Below, piece after piece: positions 1 through 6,021 of a DNA stretch of 8,270 nt. The notes beneath the pieces are model-generated. The model saw only the letters and a program-made list of their open reading frames with translations, made no database searches and was not told the origin of the DNA. The DNA lies in NCBI GenBank assembly GCA_903960645.1, contig CAJCBN010000296.1:1-8270 (forward strand), given 5' to 3'. The number at the start of each line of letters is the position of its first letter. The stretch's first letter is position 1. Position numbers and translations under genes: made by a program. The stretch is from an uncultured Actinomycetes bacterium. GTDB lineage: Bacteria; Actinomycetota; Thermoleophilia; Gaiellales; F1-60-MAGs149.

Positions 1-476
1 GAGATCAGCGTCCAGCGGCCCTTGTCGTAGCGGAACGTCGCGATGCGCGGCGCCGGCGTCTTCTTGTAGACGACGCCGCCGATCGTCTCCTTGGCGGTGA
101 CGCTGAAGGAGGCCACGATGATGGTGCCACCGCGCGTGACGCGATAGCCCGCGACCTCGAAGTCCCCGAACTTCGCGGGATCGGCCAGGTACGACGCCTT
201 GTCCTCGCGTGAGCCGTTGGCCCGCTGGATCTGGAAGGCCGGATCAAGGAATGTCGTCAGGGCCGGCACCGGGTCGTCCCGCTGCAGGATCGTCAGGAAC
301 TCGACAACGAGATGGCGACCCCAAGCCGCGGCGGAGACCTGCTTGCCCGCGATCTTCATCGAGGCCGTGGCCTGCTTGGCGGTGTCGGCGGCGGCGATGG
401 TCGGCACAGCACATGCGACGGCCAGCGCTCCGAGGAGGATGAGGCTGCGCAGGAGGCTGGGAAGGCTGATCGTCAT
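1..476 (-). CDS. Exported NTF2/SnoaL-like protein, 3' end cut by window edge
   Basis: 158 residues are visible, with no stop before the edge. Residues 1-30 form a signal peptide: a leucine-rich core around residues 8-21, then Thr-Ile-Ala-Ala-Ala, a plausible signal peptidase I site. Cys22 in L-A-V-A-C also loosely fits a lipobox, so a lipoprotein is possible. The mature part looks like the small alpha+beta barrel of the SnoaL/DUF4440 group: a helix with 'VVEFLTILQRDD', then 'FLDPAFQIQRANGS' and 'DKASYLAD', then strands ending in 'RIATFRYDKGRWTLIS', where the family usually finishes soon after. The start lies 9 bp past the stop of the upstream ureohydrolase, with no clear Shine-Dalgarno, so coupled translation in one operon is likely. 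These proteins are often small-ligand pockets without catalysis; no specific role can be given. The family call is from motif resemblance. Confidence 0.75.
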   Translation of the reverse strand, partial: MTISLPSLLRSLILLGALAVACAVPTIAAADTAKQATASMKIAGKQVSAAAWGRHLVVEFLTILQRDDPVPALTTFLDPAFQIQRANGSREDKASYLADPAKFGDFEVAGYRVTRGGTIIVASFSVTAKETIGGVVYKKTPAPRIATFRYDKGRWTLI

Positions 477-485
477 TGCCGCAGA

Positions 486-1481
486 TTACCGCCCACCGCT
501 GACAAGGCGATCGGCGATCAGGGAGACCTGCTCGGCGGCGATGTGCCCGGCCACCATCGCGGTCTGCTGGTTCGGCAGATCCTTCGTCGGCATTAGGCAG
601 ACCACGTCGGCGCCGACGATGTCGAGACCGCGCAGCGCGCGCAGCATCAGGTTCGCCTCGTCGATCGTGAAGCCGCCCTCGCCGATCTCGATATTGGAGA
701 CCGCCGGCGCGATCGACGGGTCCAGGCTGTCGAGGTCGAAGGTGATGTACACGGGCCCGTCGCCGGCACGGGCGACTGCGGCCTCGATCATCGTCTGGAG
801 GCCGATGGCACGGCACTCCTCCATCGTCTTGACGTCGTAGCCGAGCGTTCGGCTCGTATCGAGCCATGTGTCCGTCCGCGGCGCGCCACGCATGCCGATC
901 TGCGTGCTGCGCGTCGGGTCGATGCAGCCGCTGTCGACGAGGTACGCGGCCCAGTGTGCGGCGGAGCGCTTGGCGCCGAGCCAGTGCGGCAGCTGCGCGT
1001 ACGAGTCCACATGCGCGTCGAAGTGGATCAGCGCGACGGGCTCACCGCCCGTGACCTGGGAGCCAGGTCCGGCCAGGCCGAGCAGCACGCCACCCGTGAT
1101 CGCATGGTCACCACCGATCGAGACCAGGCGCGTACCGGCATCCGCCGCGGCGCGGGCACACGCGGCGATGCGGTCGATGCAGGCCTCGTTATCCATTGCC
1201 TCGGGCAGCGGCACGTCGCCGAGATCGCTGACGCGCACCGCCTCGAAGGCGTTGATGCCGTAGGTACGGTGCGGCCGGCGGTTATGCGAGCTGACCCCGC
1301 GGACGGCACGCGGTCCCAGGTGCTGGTCGCGCTCCGTCGAGCCGTTGCCGGACGAGTGCGGGATGCCGAGCACGCCGATGTCGCAGTTGGCGGGATCCTC
1401 GTCGTGTGGGGCGCGGAAGAACGTCGGGACGCCCCACCAGTAGAGGGTCTCGAGCTGTTCCCGGATCTCAGGGTCCGCCAT
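486..1481 (-). CDS. Ureohydrolase (agmatinase/arginase superfamily), substrate uncertain
   Basis: 331 aa, slightly longer than typical agmatinases (about 300-320). The binuclear-metal signatures are complete: G-G-D-H (His126), D-A-H-x-D (Asp155, His157, Asp159) and F-D-x-D-x-x-D-P (Asp249, Asp251). Family members hydrolyse a guanidino group to an amine plus urea, using two Mn ions or, in some, Ni. The N-terminal block I-G-V-L-G-I-P (35-41) followed by G-P-R-A-V-R (56-61) is the usual opening strand and substrate loop. After D-P-x-x-A-P, the segment that commonly reads G-T-G-T-P is here A-V-S-N-I-E (260-265), so agmatine, arginine, guanidinobutyrate or another guanidine compound cannot be chosen with confidence. 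The ATG has GAGGAG at 1488-1493 with 6-nt spacing. It is the first gene of a likely two-gene unit with the NTF2-like gene and is divergent from the Sel1-like gene. Family membership is near certain; substrate is not. Confidence 0.93.
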   Translation of the reverse strand: MADPEIREQLETLYWWGVPTFFRAPHDEDPANCDIGVLGIPHSSGNGSTERDQHLGPRAVRGVSSHNRRPHRTYGINAFEAVRVSDLGDVPLPEAMDNEACIDRIAACARAAADAGTRLVSIGGDHAITGGVLLGLAGPGSQVTGGEPVALIHFDAHVDSYAQLPHWLGAKRSAAHWAAYLVDSGCIDPTRSTQIGMRGAPRTDTWLDTSRTLGYDVKTMEECRAIGLQTMIEAAVARAGDGPVYITFDLDSLDPSIAPAVSNIEIGEGGFTIDEANLMLRALRGLDIVGADVVCLMPTKDLPNQQTAMVAGHIAAEQVSLIADRLVSGGR

Positions 1482-1504
1482 GGTCGTCTCCTCGCGTCGT
1501 GGAC

Positions 1505-1531
1505 ATCGTACCGACGGATCTGTGGCGTCAG
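1505..1531 (-). promoter_or_regulatory. Weak candidate promoter for the ureohydrolase gene
   Basis: On the minus strand CTGACG (1526-1531) and TACGAT (1505-1510) resemble -35 and -10 boxes. The spacer is 15 nt, shorter than the usual 16-18. The -10 box lies about 24 bp before the ATG. Similarity only; the short spacer makes this doubtful. Confidence 0.22.
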
Positions 1532-1609
1532 TGGCGGGGGGATTCCGTTAGGCTAGTGACGTAAGCACTATGACGTACCCGGCGACTCGGTTTCGACCAT
1601 CGCGCCACC

Positions 1610-1624
1610 GAGGAGCTTCCACTG
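1610..1624 (+). promoter_or_regulatory. Ribosome binding site deciding a CTG start
   Basis: GAGGAG at 1610-1615 is followed by 6 nt and then CTG at 1622-1624, in frame with the Sel1-like gene. The frame is open only back to TGA at 1571-1573, and no ATG, GTG or TTG occurs between that stop and the CTG. The first conventional start is GTG at 1715, which has no Shine-Dalgarno and would remove the first helix. An ATC at 1625 is a less likely alternative. Confidence 0.6.
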
Positions 1625-2113
1625 ATCACCCCATTCGAATTCGCCGCGGATCCGGAACTGATCGCCCACGCGGACGGCGGTGACGGCGATGCCGCCGCCC
1701 TGCTCGGACTGGCCGTGCTGCGCACCGGCGATCGCGCAAGGGCCAAGACCCGTTTTCTCGCCTGCAGCGAACTTCCCCACCCGACCGGCCTGCACGGGCT
1801 CGCCGCCCTGCTCGAGGAGCACGACCCGGACGCCAGCTGGGCGCTGATGGAGCAGGCGGTCGCGCAGGGCGCGATACCCGCGCTGACGCGCGTCGCCCGC
1901 ATCGCCCGGCTACGCGGCGGCGTCAAATTCTCCGCCGACCTCATGCTGCGCGCGGCCCAGCTGGGCGATGCGGACGCCATGTTCGACGTGGCGCACACGG
2001 CCACCGACGCCGGTGATGAGGAGACATCACGCCGCTGGTACGCCGCCGCCGTCGAGCGCGAGGCCGGGATGGCCTGGCCGATTCAGCGCGGCGTGGGCTT
2101 CTTCCTGCTCTAG
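1622..2113 (+). CDS. Sel1/TPR-like helical repeat protein with probable CTG start
   Basis: 163 aa if translation starts at CTG 1622 (132 aa from GTG 1715). No signal peptide or membrane segment, so probably cytoplasmic. The protein is almost entirely alpha-helical and alanine-rich. The C-terminal part around 'LGDADAMFDVAHTATDAGD' followed by 'RRWYAAAVE' matches the Sel1-like pattern (A-x-x-x-L/V-A then a Gly-containing turn, then W-Y-x-x-A-A). Earlier helices (residues 20-50 and 55-85) have the same period in a looser form. Such solenoids bind other proteins; no partner is evident. This is the only plus-strand gene here. It is divergent from the ureohydrolase, with a 140-bp gap, and converges on the third propeller gene with only 4 bp between stops. 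A TAGGCT hexamer at 1549-1554 could be a -10 box but has no clear -35. The upstream residues continue the same helical, Ala/Asp-rich composition, which supports the longer form. Confidence 0.72.
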   Translation: MITPFEFAADPELIAHADGGDGDAAALLGLAVLRTGDRARAKTRFLACSELPHPTGLHGLAALLEEHDPDASWALMEQAVAQGAIPALTRVARIARLRGGVKFSADLMLRAAQLGDADAMFDVAHTATDAGDEETSRRWYAAAVEREAGMAWPIQRGVGFFLL

Positions 2114-2117
2114 GGTC

Positions 2118-3176
2118 CTACGGCTGCCACGACGGCTGGACCGTGAGGCTGTAGGCGCGCCGCAGGAACCCGCGGACCAGGCCGTTGCCGGCCGGCATCG
2201 TCGCGTAGGCCGGCGTGCCGCTGATCTGACCTGTCGCGAGCAGCAGCGTGCGACCGTCGGCCGAGACGGCGATCGGGGAGGCGTCGTCGAGCGCCTTGCC
2301 GTCCGCATCGCGAAGCCGCGTGTAGCGTCCCGTGGTCGCGTTGATGCGCCCCGGCAGCGAGACGTCCTCGCCACCGATGCCGCCGTACAGCGTCTTCCCG
2401 TCGGGCGACCACAGCGTGGCAAAGGGCCCGTAAATCATCCCCACACTCGGGTAACGCGTCAGCTGCCTCGGCGTGCCGGGTCCGTTCGGGTCGATCGTCC
2501 AGAGCTGCGCATGCTGCAGCCGCATGCCGCGCCATAGCACCGTGGTGTAGCGCTGGAACGCGATGCGTGTCGGGCCCCACAGCGGGTTTGAGCCCGTGCC
2601 GAGGACGGCGATCAACGCGCCATCGAGCCCGACGATCCGCATGCTGCACGCGCCGAACGTGGCCCCGTAGCGCTGCGTGCTGTACGCGAGCCGATCACCC
2701 GTCGGCCCCCAGGAGTAGCCGCAGCTGTCACGGCCCTTTGGTGCGGAGATAACGGTGACGGCGCCCGTGGCCGCATCGACGATGTCGAGGCCAGCACCCG
2801 TGATGTAGCCGTCAGCGGTCGCCGACTCGGTCGGCATCGCCAGGTGCGCCGAGTCGGGTGCCCACTCGCTGCTCTCGCCGATCGACGTACCCGGCGTGGC
2901 GGCGGCGACGACCTCCGCCCCCGTCGCGAGCGTACGGATGCGCAGCTGCGGCCGCGCCATCGTGCCGCCGAGGTAGGCGACTCGCGTGCCGTCCGGCGAG
3001 ATCAGTGGGCTCGAGCCGGTCGCCCCGAGCGGCGTCGCGCCCGTCGCACGGTCGCTGGCGACCATCAGGCGCGAGCCGCCTGCAGTCTGGTACGCGATCG
3101 TGGCGCCGGCAGTCGAGGCCGACACCAGCAATGCGGTAGTAGCGAGGACGAGACCGGCAATGCTGCGGCGCTTCAT
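2118..3176 (-). CDS. Exported six-bladed TolB/PD40-like beta-propeller, third tandem copy (most diverged)
   Basis: 352 aa. Residues 1-25 are a Sec signal peptide (Lys-Arg-Arg start, hydrophobic core, S-T-A-G-A cleavage site), so the protein is exported. The mature part holds six blade turns of the PD40/TolB type, in order: S-P-D-G near 60-63, W-A-P-D-S near 105-109, W-G-P-T-G near 156-160, W-G-P-T near 200-203, W-S-P-D-G (second half) and S-A-D-G. There is no anchor or enzymatic motif; propellers of this kind usually mediate binding. It ends in P-S-W-Q-P, matching the two upstream copies. The only cysteines are Cys152 and Cys177, in a different blade from the pair in the paralogues. The chosen ATG has GAGGAG 5 nt upstream and leads straight into the signal peptide; an in-frame start 18 codons earlier has neither. 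TACGCT at 3202-3207 is a possible -10. No hairpin follows the stop. Confidence 0.85.
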   Translation of the reverse strand: MKRRSIAGLVLATTALLVSASTAGATIAYQTAGGSRLMVASDRATGATPLGATGSSPLISPDGTRVAYLGGTMARPQLRIRTLATGAEVVAAATPGTSIGESSEWAPDSAHLAMPTESATADGYITGAGLDIVDAATGAVTVISAPKGRDSCGYSWGPTGDRLAYSTQRYGATFGACSMRIVGLDGALIAVLGTGSNPLWGPTRIAFQRYTTVLWRGMRLQHAQLWTIDPNGPGTPRQLTRYPSVGMIYGPFATLWSPDGKTLYGGIGGEDVSLPGRINATTGRYTRLRDADGKALDDASPIAVSADGRTLLLATGQISGTPAYATMPAGNGLVRGFLRRAYSLTVQPSWQP

Positions 3177-3245
3177 GACTGCTCCTCGAGTGGGGAGCTT
3201 CAGCGTACGCCAGCCGCCACGCGTCTGCACGGCGGGTTTCCCGTA

Positions 3246-3276
3246 GCGGGGAGCCGGCCCGAGGCCGGCTCCCCGC
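3246..3276 (-). terminator. GC-rich hairpin after the second propeller gene
   Basis: A perfect 14-bp stem (3246-3259 with 3263-3276) with a 3-nt loop, starting about 10 bp beyond the TAA of the upstream propeller gene. No T-run follows on the minus strand, so it would be an actinobacterial-style U-less terminator or an RNA-stabilising stem. Its stem resembles the hairpin after the first propeller copy. Confidence 0.6.
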
Positions 3277-3285
3277 CCGAGACGA

Positions 3286-4386
3286 TTACGGCTGCCAGTT
3301 GGCGGTGACCGAGGGCTCCCAGGCGTCCTTGAGCAGGAGCGAACTCGCCATCTTGCCGAGCGGCGAGGCGTAGACGGGCTGCTTGCCGCCGCCCATCAGG
3401 TTGCCCACGACGAGAGCTTCCGTGCTGTCGGCCGACACGCCGTACACGCCGGCGTTGCTCGGTCCGAATGCGTGGATCTTGCCGTTCATCGTCACGTAGA
3501 TCGGCTGGCTGTAGTCCTCGCCGTCGAGCTGACCGAGGATCCTCGTGCCGTCAGGCGTCCAGAGCAGCGGCAACGGGCCGGTCTTCAGCCCTGTGGCCCG
3601 GTACGCCGTCAGTGCCTTGCTCGACGATGCGCCGACCGTCGGATCGAGCGTCCAGATCTGCGTGCGCCTGACCTGCATGCCGGCACTGGCCGCATGGCTG
3701 TAACGGACGAAGGCGATCTTCGTCGGGCCCCAGATGGGCTCGGCGCCCTTACCGAGCTTGCCCACGGCGCCCGAGCCATCGGCCGGCAGCCAGCGCAGCT
3801 GCGACGCCGTGTTGTCCTTGGGGAACGTCGACTGGCCCCAGACAACCTTGGTGCTGTCCGGCGACCAGCTGTACCCGTTGACCAGCATGCCGACCGACGG
3901 CACGAGGACGGAGACGACACCGGCCGTCGTGATGGTGCTGAGCCCGAAGCCATTGAACGTCCCGGGCGTCCCGGTCGTCGAGCAGGCCACGGCCGACGAG
4001 TTCGGCGCCCAGACTGCTCCACCACAGGCGGCGCGAGTATTGAGATCGACACCGGTGGCCACGTTCAGAAAGTGCAGCTGCGCAGTGCCGGTCTTCGAGT
4101 TGGTCACCTTCTGGTACGCCACCATCGCGCCGTTCGGGGAAACCATCGGGAACTGCCCGGTCACAGGCAGCTTGATCCGATTGCCGCCGTCATCATCGGC
4201 CATGTAGATCGGGAGGTTGCCGTCCGACGTGACGTCAGAGGTATAGGCGTCGTTCTCGTCGGTCGAGACCTCCCACTTGGTCGTGATGGCCCCCGACGAC
4301 TGGTAGACCATCGCGGCTCCGGCGAACGCCGGCAGGGCGAGCAGGGCGCCGAGCGCCGAGATGAGAAGGAGCAGACGTCTGCTCAT
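3286..4386 (-). CDS. Exported six-bladed TolB/PD40-like beta-propeller, second tandem copy
   Basis: 366 aa. Residues 1-24 are a clear Sec signal peptide (S-R-R, leucine core, F-A-G-A cleavage). Blade motifs in order: S-P-N-G (83-86), W-A-P-N-S (126-130), W-S-P-D-S, W-G-P-T-K, W-T-P-D-G and S-A-D-S, so six blades. Cys121 and Cys135 flank the second blade turn and probably form a disulfide after export; the first copy has the same pair with the same 14-residue separation. Compared with that copy, the first strand is longer by roughly 15 residues around 'KWEVSTDENDAYTSD'. The C-terminus is S-V-T-A-N-W-Q-P. AGGAGG (complement of 4397-4402) lies about 9 nt before the ATG. TACACT (complement of 4423-4428) follows GGGGGAC, as the putative -10 of the first copy does, but no good -35 is present. 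TolB-like by fold; with no Pal or Tol genes nearby it should not be called TolB itself. Confidence 0.87.
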   Translation of the reverse strand: MSRRLLLLISALGALLALPAFAGAAMVYQSSGAITTKWEVSTDENDAYTSDVTSDGNLPIYMADDDGGNRIKLPVTGQFPMVSPNGAMVAYQKVTNSKTGTAQLHFLNVATGVDLNTRAACGGAVWAPNSSAVACSTTGTPGTFNGFGLSTITTAGVVSVLVPSVGMLVNGYSWSPDSTKVVWGQSTFPKDNTASQLRWLPADGSGAVGKLGKGAEPIWGPTKIAFVRYSHAASAGMQVRRTQIWTLDPTVGASSSKALTAYRATGLKTGPLPLLWTPDGTRILGQLDGEDYSQPIYVTMNGKIHAFGPSNAGVYGVSADSTEALVVGNLMGGGKQPVYASPLGKMASSLLLKDAWEPSVTANWQP

Positions 4387-4503
4387 AGGGGAAGGCCTCC
4401 TAGGGTGAAGTTCCGGTGACGTAGTGTAGTCCCCCGCGTCGACCCTCGATCGACGTACGGCACATCACCGGTGGTAGCACCCGCCTGTGCCTCGTAGCCG
4501 GGG

Positions 4504-4722
4504 CTACTCGTCGCCGGGCACCCCGAACGATGGCGCCGCGTCCGGCTGCAGCGCGCGCGTCACGTAGCCCTCGAGCTCCGGCTCCCAGCGCGCCCACAGG
4601 GCGTTCAGCTCGCCGACCGGGTCCTCGTCAGCCCAGTCGACGCGTAGGTCGGTGACCGCCCAAGCCACATCGCGCGCGACCAGCAGCCCGGCGGAGTGCA
4701 CGGGCCCCGCCTCGCCGCCAGC
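4504..4722 (-). pseudogene. 3' remnant of a second DUF1028 gene (last 72 codons)
   Basis: The frame encodes 72 residues identical to residues 155-226 of the intact DUF1028 protein, including D-L-R-V-D, D-P-V-G-E-L and the C-terminal G-D-E-stop. At DNA level it differs from 6022-6240 at 13 positions by direct comparison. Every difference is in a third codon position and silent. Homology stops exactly at the stop codon (4504 matches 6022), where GTAGCC-GG-GGCTAC (4494-4507) forms a small perfect palindrome. The first 154 codons are missing; in their place is the start region of a propeller gene in another frame. The DUF1028 frame stays open upstream to about 4869, but that extension is Arg/Pro/His-rich shadow sequence. 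Most likely a recently truncated gene; a short translated product cannot be excluded. Confidence 0.88.
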
Positions 4723-4774
4723 GCGATGAGGATGGGGGTCCGCATGCGGCAACCTCCTGGTTGCTTGTCGGTGA
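4713..4774 (-). pseudogene. 5' remnant of a fourth propeller gene (RBS, ATG and about 10 codons)
   Basis: On the minus strand this stretch nearly duplicates the start region of the first propeller copy (about 5908-5969): 5' leader, AGGAGG at 4753-4758, ATG at 4743-4745, then codons M-R-T-P-I-L-I-A-L-A. The parent has R in place of P at codon 4. Homology ends upstream at 4774/5969, just before the parent's putative -10 box. Downstream it runs into the DUF1028 remnant within about 4713-4722, which matches both parents, so the junction is a short GC-rich microhomology. The intact RBS and ATG now open a 46-codon frame, out of register with DUF1028, ending at TGA 4605-4607. Confidence 0.85.
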
Positions 4775-4835
4775 GGGCCAGCCGCCTCCGCTGGACGCAT
4801 CGCGCCGCGGAGGGCGGTCCCGATCCGAATCAGCT

Positions 4836-4871
4836 CCGTGGGGAGCCGGCTCCGAGGCCGACTCCCCACGG
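4836..4871 (-). terminator. GC-rich hairpin after the first propeller gene
   Basis: A long inverted repeat (4836-4851 with 4856-4871) with one C-A mismatch and a closing T-G pair around a 4-nt loop, starting 13 bp past the TAG of the propeller gene. No T-run follows on the minus strand. The stem shares G-G-G-G-A-G-C-C-G-G-C with the hairpin after the second copy, so the hairpins probably duplicated with the genes. Confidence 0.6.
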
Positions 4872-4884
4872 GGCGATCAGGCCG

Positions 4885-5940
4885 CTACGGCTGCCAGTTC
4901 GCCGTGACGGAGACCAAGCCGACGTTCTTGAGGAGCAGCGAGCTCGACTCCTTCGCCAGCGGCGAAGCCCAGACGCTCTGCGTGCTCGCACCGAAATCGG
5001 TCACGACGACGAGCGCCTGCGTGCCGTCGGCCGAGATGCCGACCACGGTGCCGCCCTGCTGGCCGAACGCGCGGATCCGGCCGGTTGCGGCATTCACGTA
5101 GACCGGCTGGGTGTAATCTTCGCCTTCGACCTCGCCGACGACGCGGGTGCCGTCGGGCGACCACTTCGACGGGAACGGCCCCTCGATCAGGCCCTTGGCC
5201 CGATAGTCCGTGAGCGGCGCTGCCGACGATGCGCCGGCCACCGGATCGAGCGTCCAGATCTGCGAGCGCTGGACCTGCGTCCCACTGACGAGCGCCGAGG
5301 TGATGCGCTGGTAGGCGATCTTCGTCGGGCCCCACACCGGGTTGACGCCGCCGCCGAGCTTGACCACCGCCCCACTGCCGTCCGCATTCAGGCTGCGGAG
5401 CACGGCCTTCGTCGGCAGGGTGCCGATCGCCACCTGATCCCAGACGACCTTGGAGGAGTCGGGCGACCACGAGTACCCCTCGACCGAGAGTCCGTTCGCG
5501 GGCAGGATGATCGTGCTCGAGCCATCGGGCTTGACGGCGTTGATGCCGGTGCCGAGGAGGCCCTGCTTTTCCGTGCCCCAGCGGGCGACGGTGCAGAGGA
5601 CGGCCGACGAGTTCGGTGCCCACTCTGGACCCGAGCAGACGAGGTTCGTGTCGACCATCACGCCGGTCGCGACGTTGACGAAGCGCAGCTCCTGGGTCCA
5701 GGTGCGCTTGTTCGCGATGTACGAGTACGCGATGTACTGCCCGTTCGGCGAGATCTGCGGTTCCGTGCCCGTGACGTTGAGCGTGCGCACGTTGGCGCCA
5801 TCGTCATCCGACACGATCAACGGCCGGTTCGGGCTGCCTGCAGTCGGATTCGTCGTGTACGCCATCGTGGCGCCGGCGAACGCCGGGAGCGCGAGCAGCG
5901 CGCCGAGCGCCGCGAGCGCGATGAGGATGCGGGTCCGCAT
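4885..5940 (-). CDS. Exported six-bladed TolB/PD40-like beta-propeller, first tandem copy
   Basis: 351 aa. Signal peptide 1-24 (M-R-T-R, hydrophobic core, F-A-G-A cleavage) is nearly the same as that of the second copy. Blade turns: S-P-N-G (64-67), W-A-P-N-S (107-111), W-S-P-D-S, W-G-P-T-K, W-S-P-D-G and S-A-D-G. Cys102 and Cys116 are placed for a disulfide. Further blocks shared with the second copy are Q-I-W-T-L-D-P, G-E-D-Y-x-Q-P and the terminal S-V-T-A-N-W-Q-P. The chosen ATG has AGGAGG 7 nt upstream and begins the signal peptide; a start 18 codons earlier would lie on the putative -35 box. It lies 81 bp after the DUF1028 stop with its own candidate promoter and a hairpin behind, so it may be transcribed both alone and by read-through. 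A longer plus-strand frame overlaps it but has no supporting signals. Confidence 0.88.
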   Translation of the reverse strand: MRTRILIALAALGALLALPAFAGATMAYTTNPTAGSPNRPLIVSDDDGANVRTLNVTGTEPQISPNGQYIAYSYIANKRTWTQELRFVNVATGVMVDTNLVCSGPEWAPNSSAVLCTVARWGTEKQGLLGTGINAVKPDGSSTIILPANGLSVEGYSWSPDSSKVVWDQVAIGTLPTKAVLRSLNADGSGAVVKLGGGVNPVWGPTKIAYQRITSALVSGTQVQRSQIWTLDPVAGASSAAPLTDYRAKGLIEGPFPSKWSPDGTRVVGEVEGEDYTQPVYVNAATGRIRAFGQQGGTVVGISADGTQALVVVTDFGASTQSVWASPLAKESSSLLLKNVGLVSVTANWQP

Positions 5941-5969
5941 GCGGGAACCTCCTGGTTGCTTGTCGGTGA

Positions 5970-5999
5970 AGACTAGTCCCCCGGAAGGCCGCATGTCAT
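5970..5999 (-). promoter_or_regulatory. Candidate promoter for the first propeller gene
   Basis: ATGACA (complement of 5994-5999) is one mismatch from the sigma-70-type -35 consensus. An 18-nt spacer follows, then TAGTCT (complement of 5970-5975) as -10. The implied transcript starts near 5963, giving a leader of about 20-25 nt that includes the AGGAGG. GGGGGACTA before and into the -10 recurs upstream of the second copy at about 4426-4433. Similarity only. Confidence 0.4.
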
Positions 6000-6021
6000 C
6001 CCGCGACGCCGAGGCTGCGCA

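Noticed and set aside
1528..2004. Minus-strand open frame opposite the Sel1-like gene
   Set aside because: Ser/Ala/Arg-rich shadow without an RBS; the plus strand has a good RBS and a helical-repeat pattern.
3472..4419. Plus-strand open frame of about 315 codons opposite the second propeller gene
   Set aside because: Same type of GC-rich antisense shadow: no RBS, Arg-rich product, and full overlap with a well-supported gene.
4723..4869. Treating the DUF1028 remnant as a full 121-aa gene starting at 4869
   Set aside because: The first ~49 residues are Arg/Pro/His-rich, unlike the family, and run across the propeller leader and the hairpin, so the frame is open by chance.
3246..4871. Hairpins as an insertion-sequence end or mobile repeat
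   Set aside because: Each lies directly behind a propeller stop codon, with no transposase or target duplication, so gene-end hairpins explain them better.
3286..5940. Calling the propellers TolB of the Tol-Pal system
   Set aside because: The blades are TolB-like, but there is no Pal, TolA, TolQ or TolR gene, and the propellers occur as three paralogues in a probable actinobacterium.
4696..5976. Long plus-strand open frame (about 426 codons) opposite the first propeller gene
   Set aside because: It lies antisense to a gene with a signal peptide, RBS and two paralogues. Its product is an Arg/Asp-rich low-complexity shadow with no motif.
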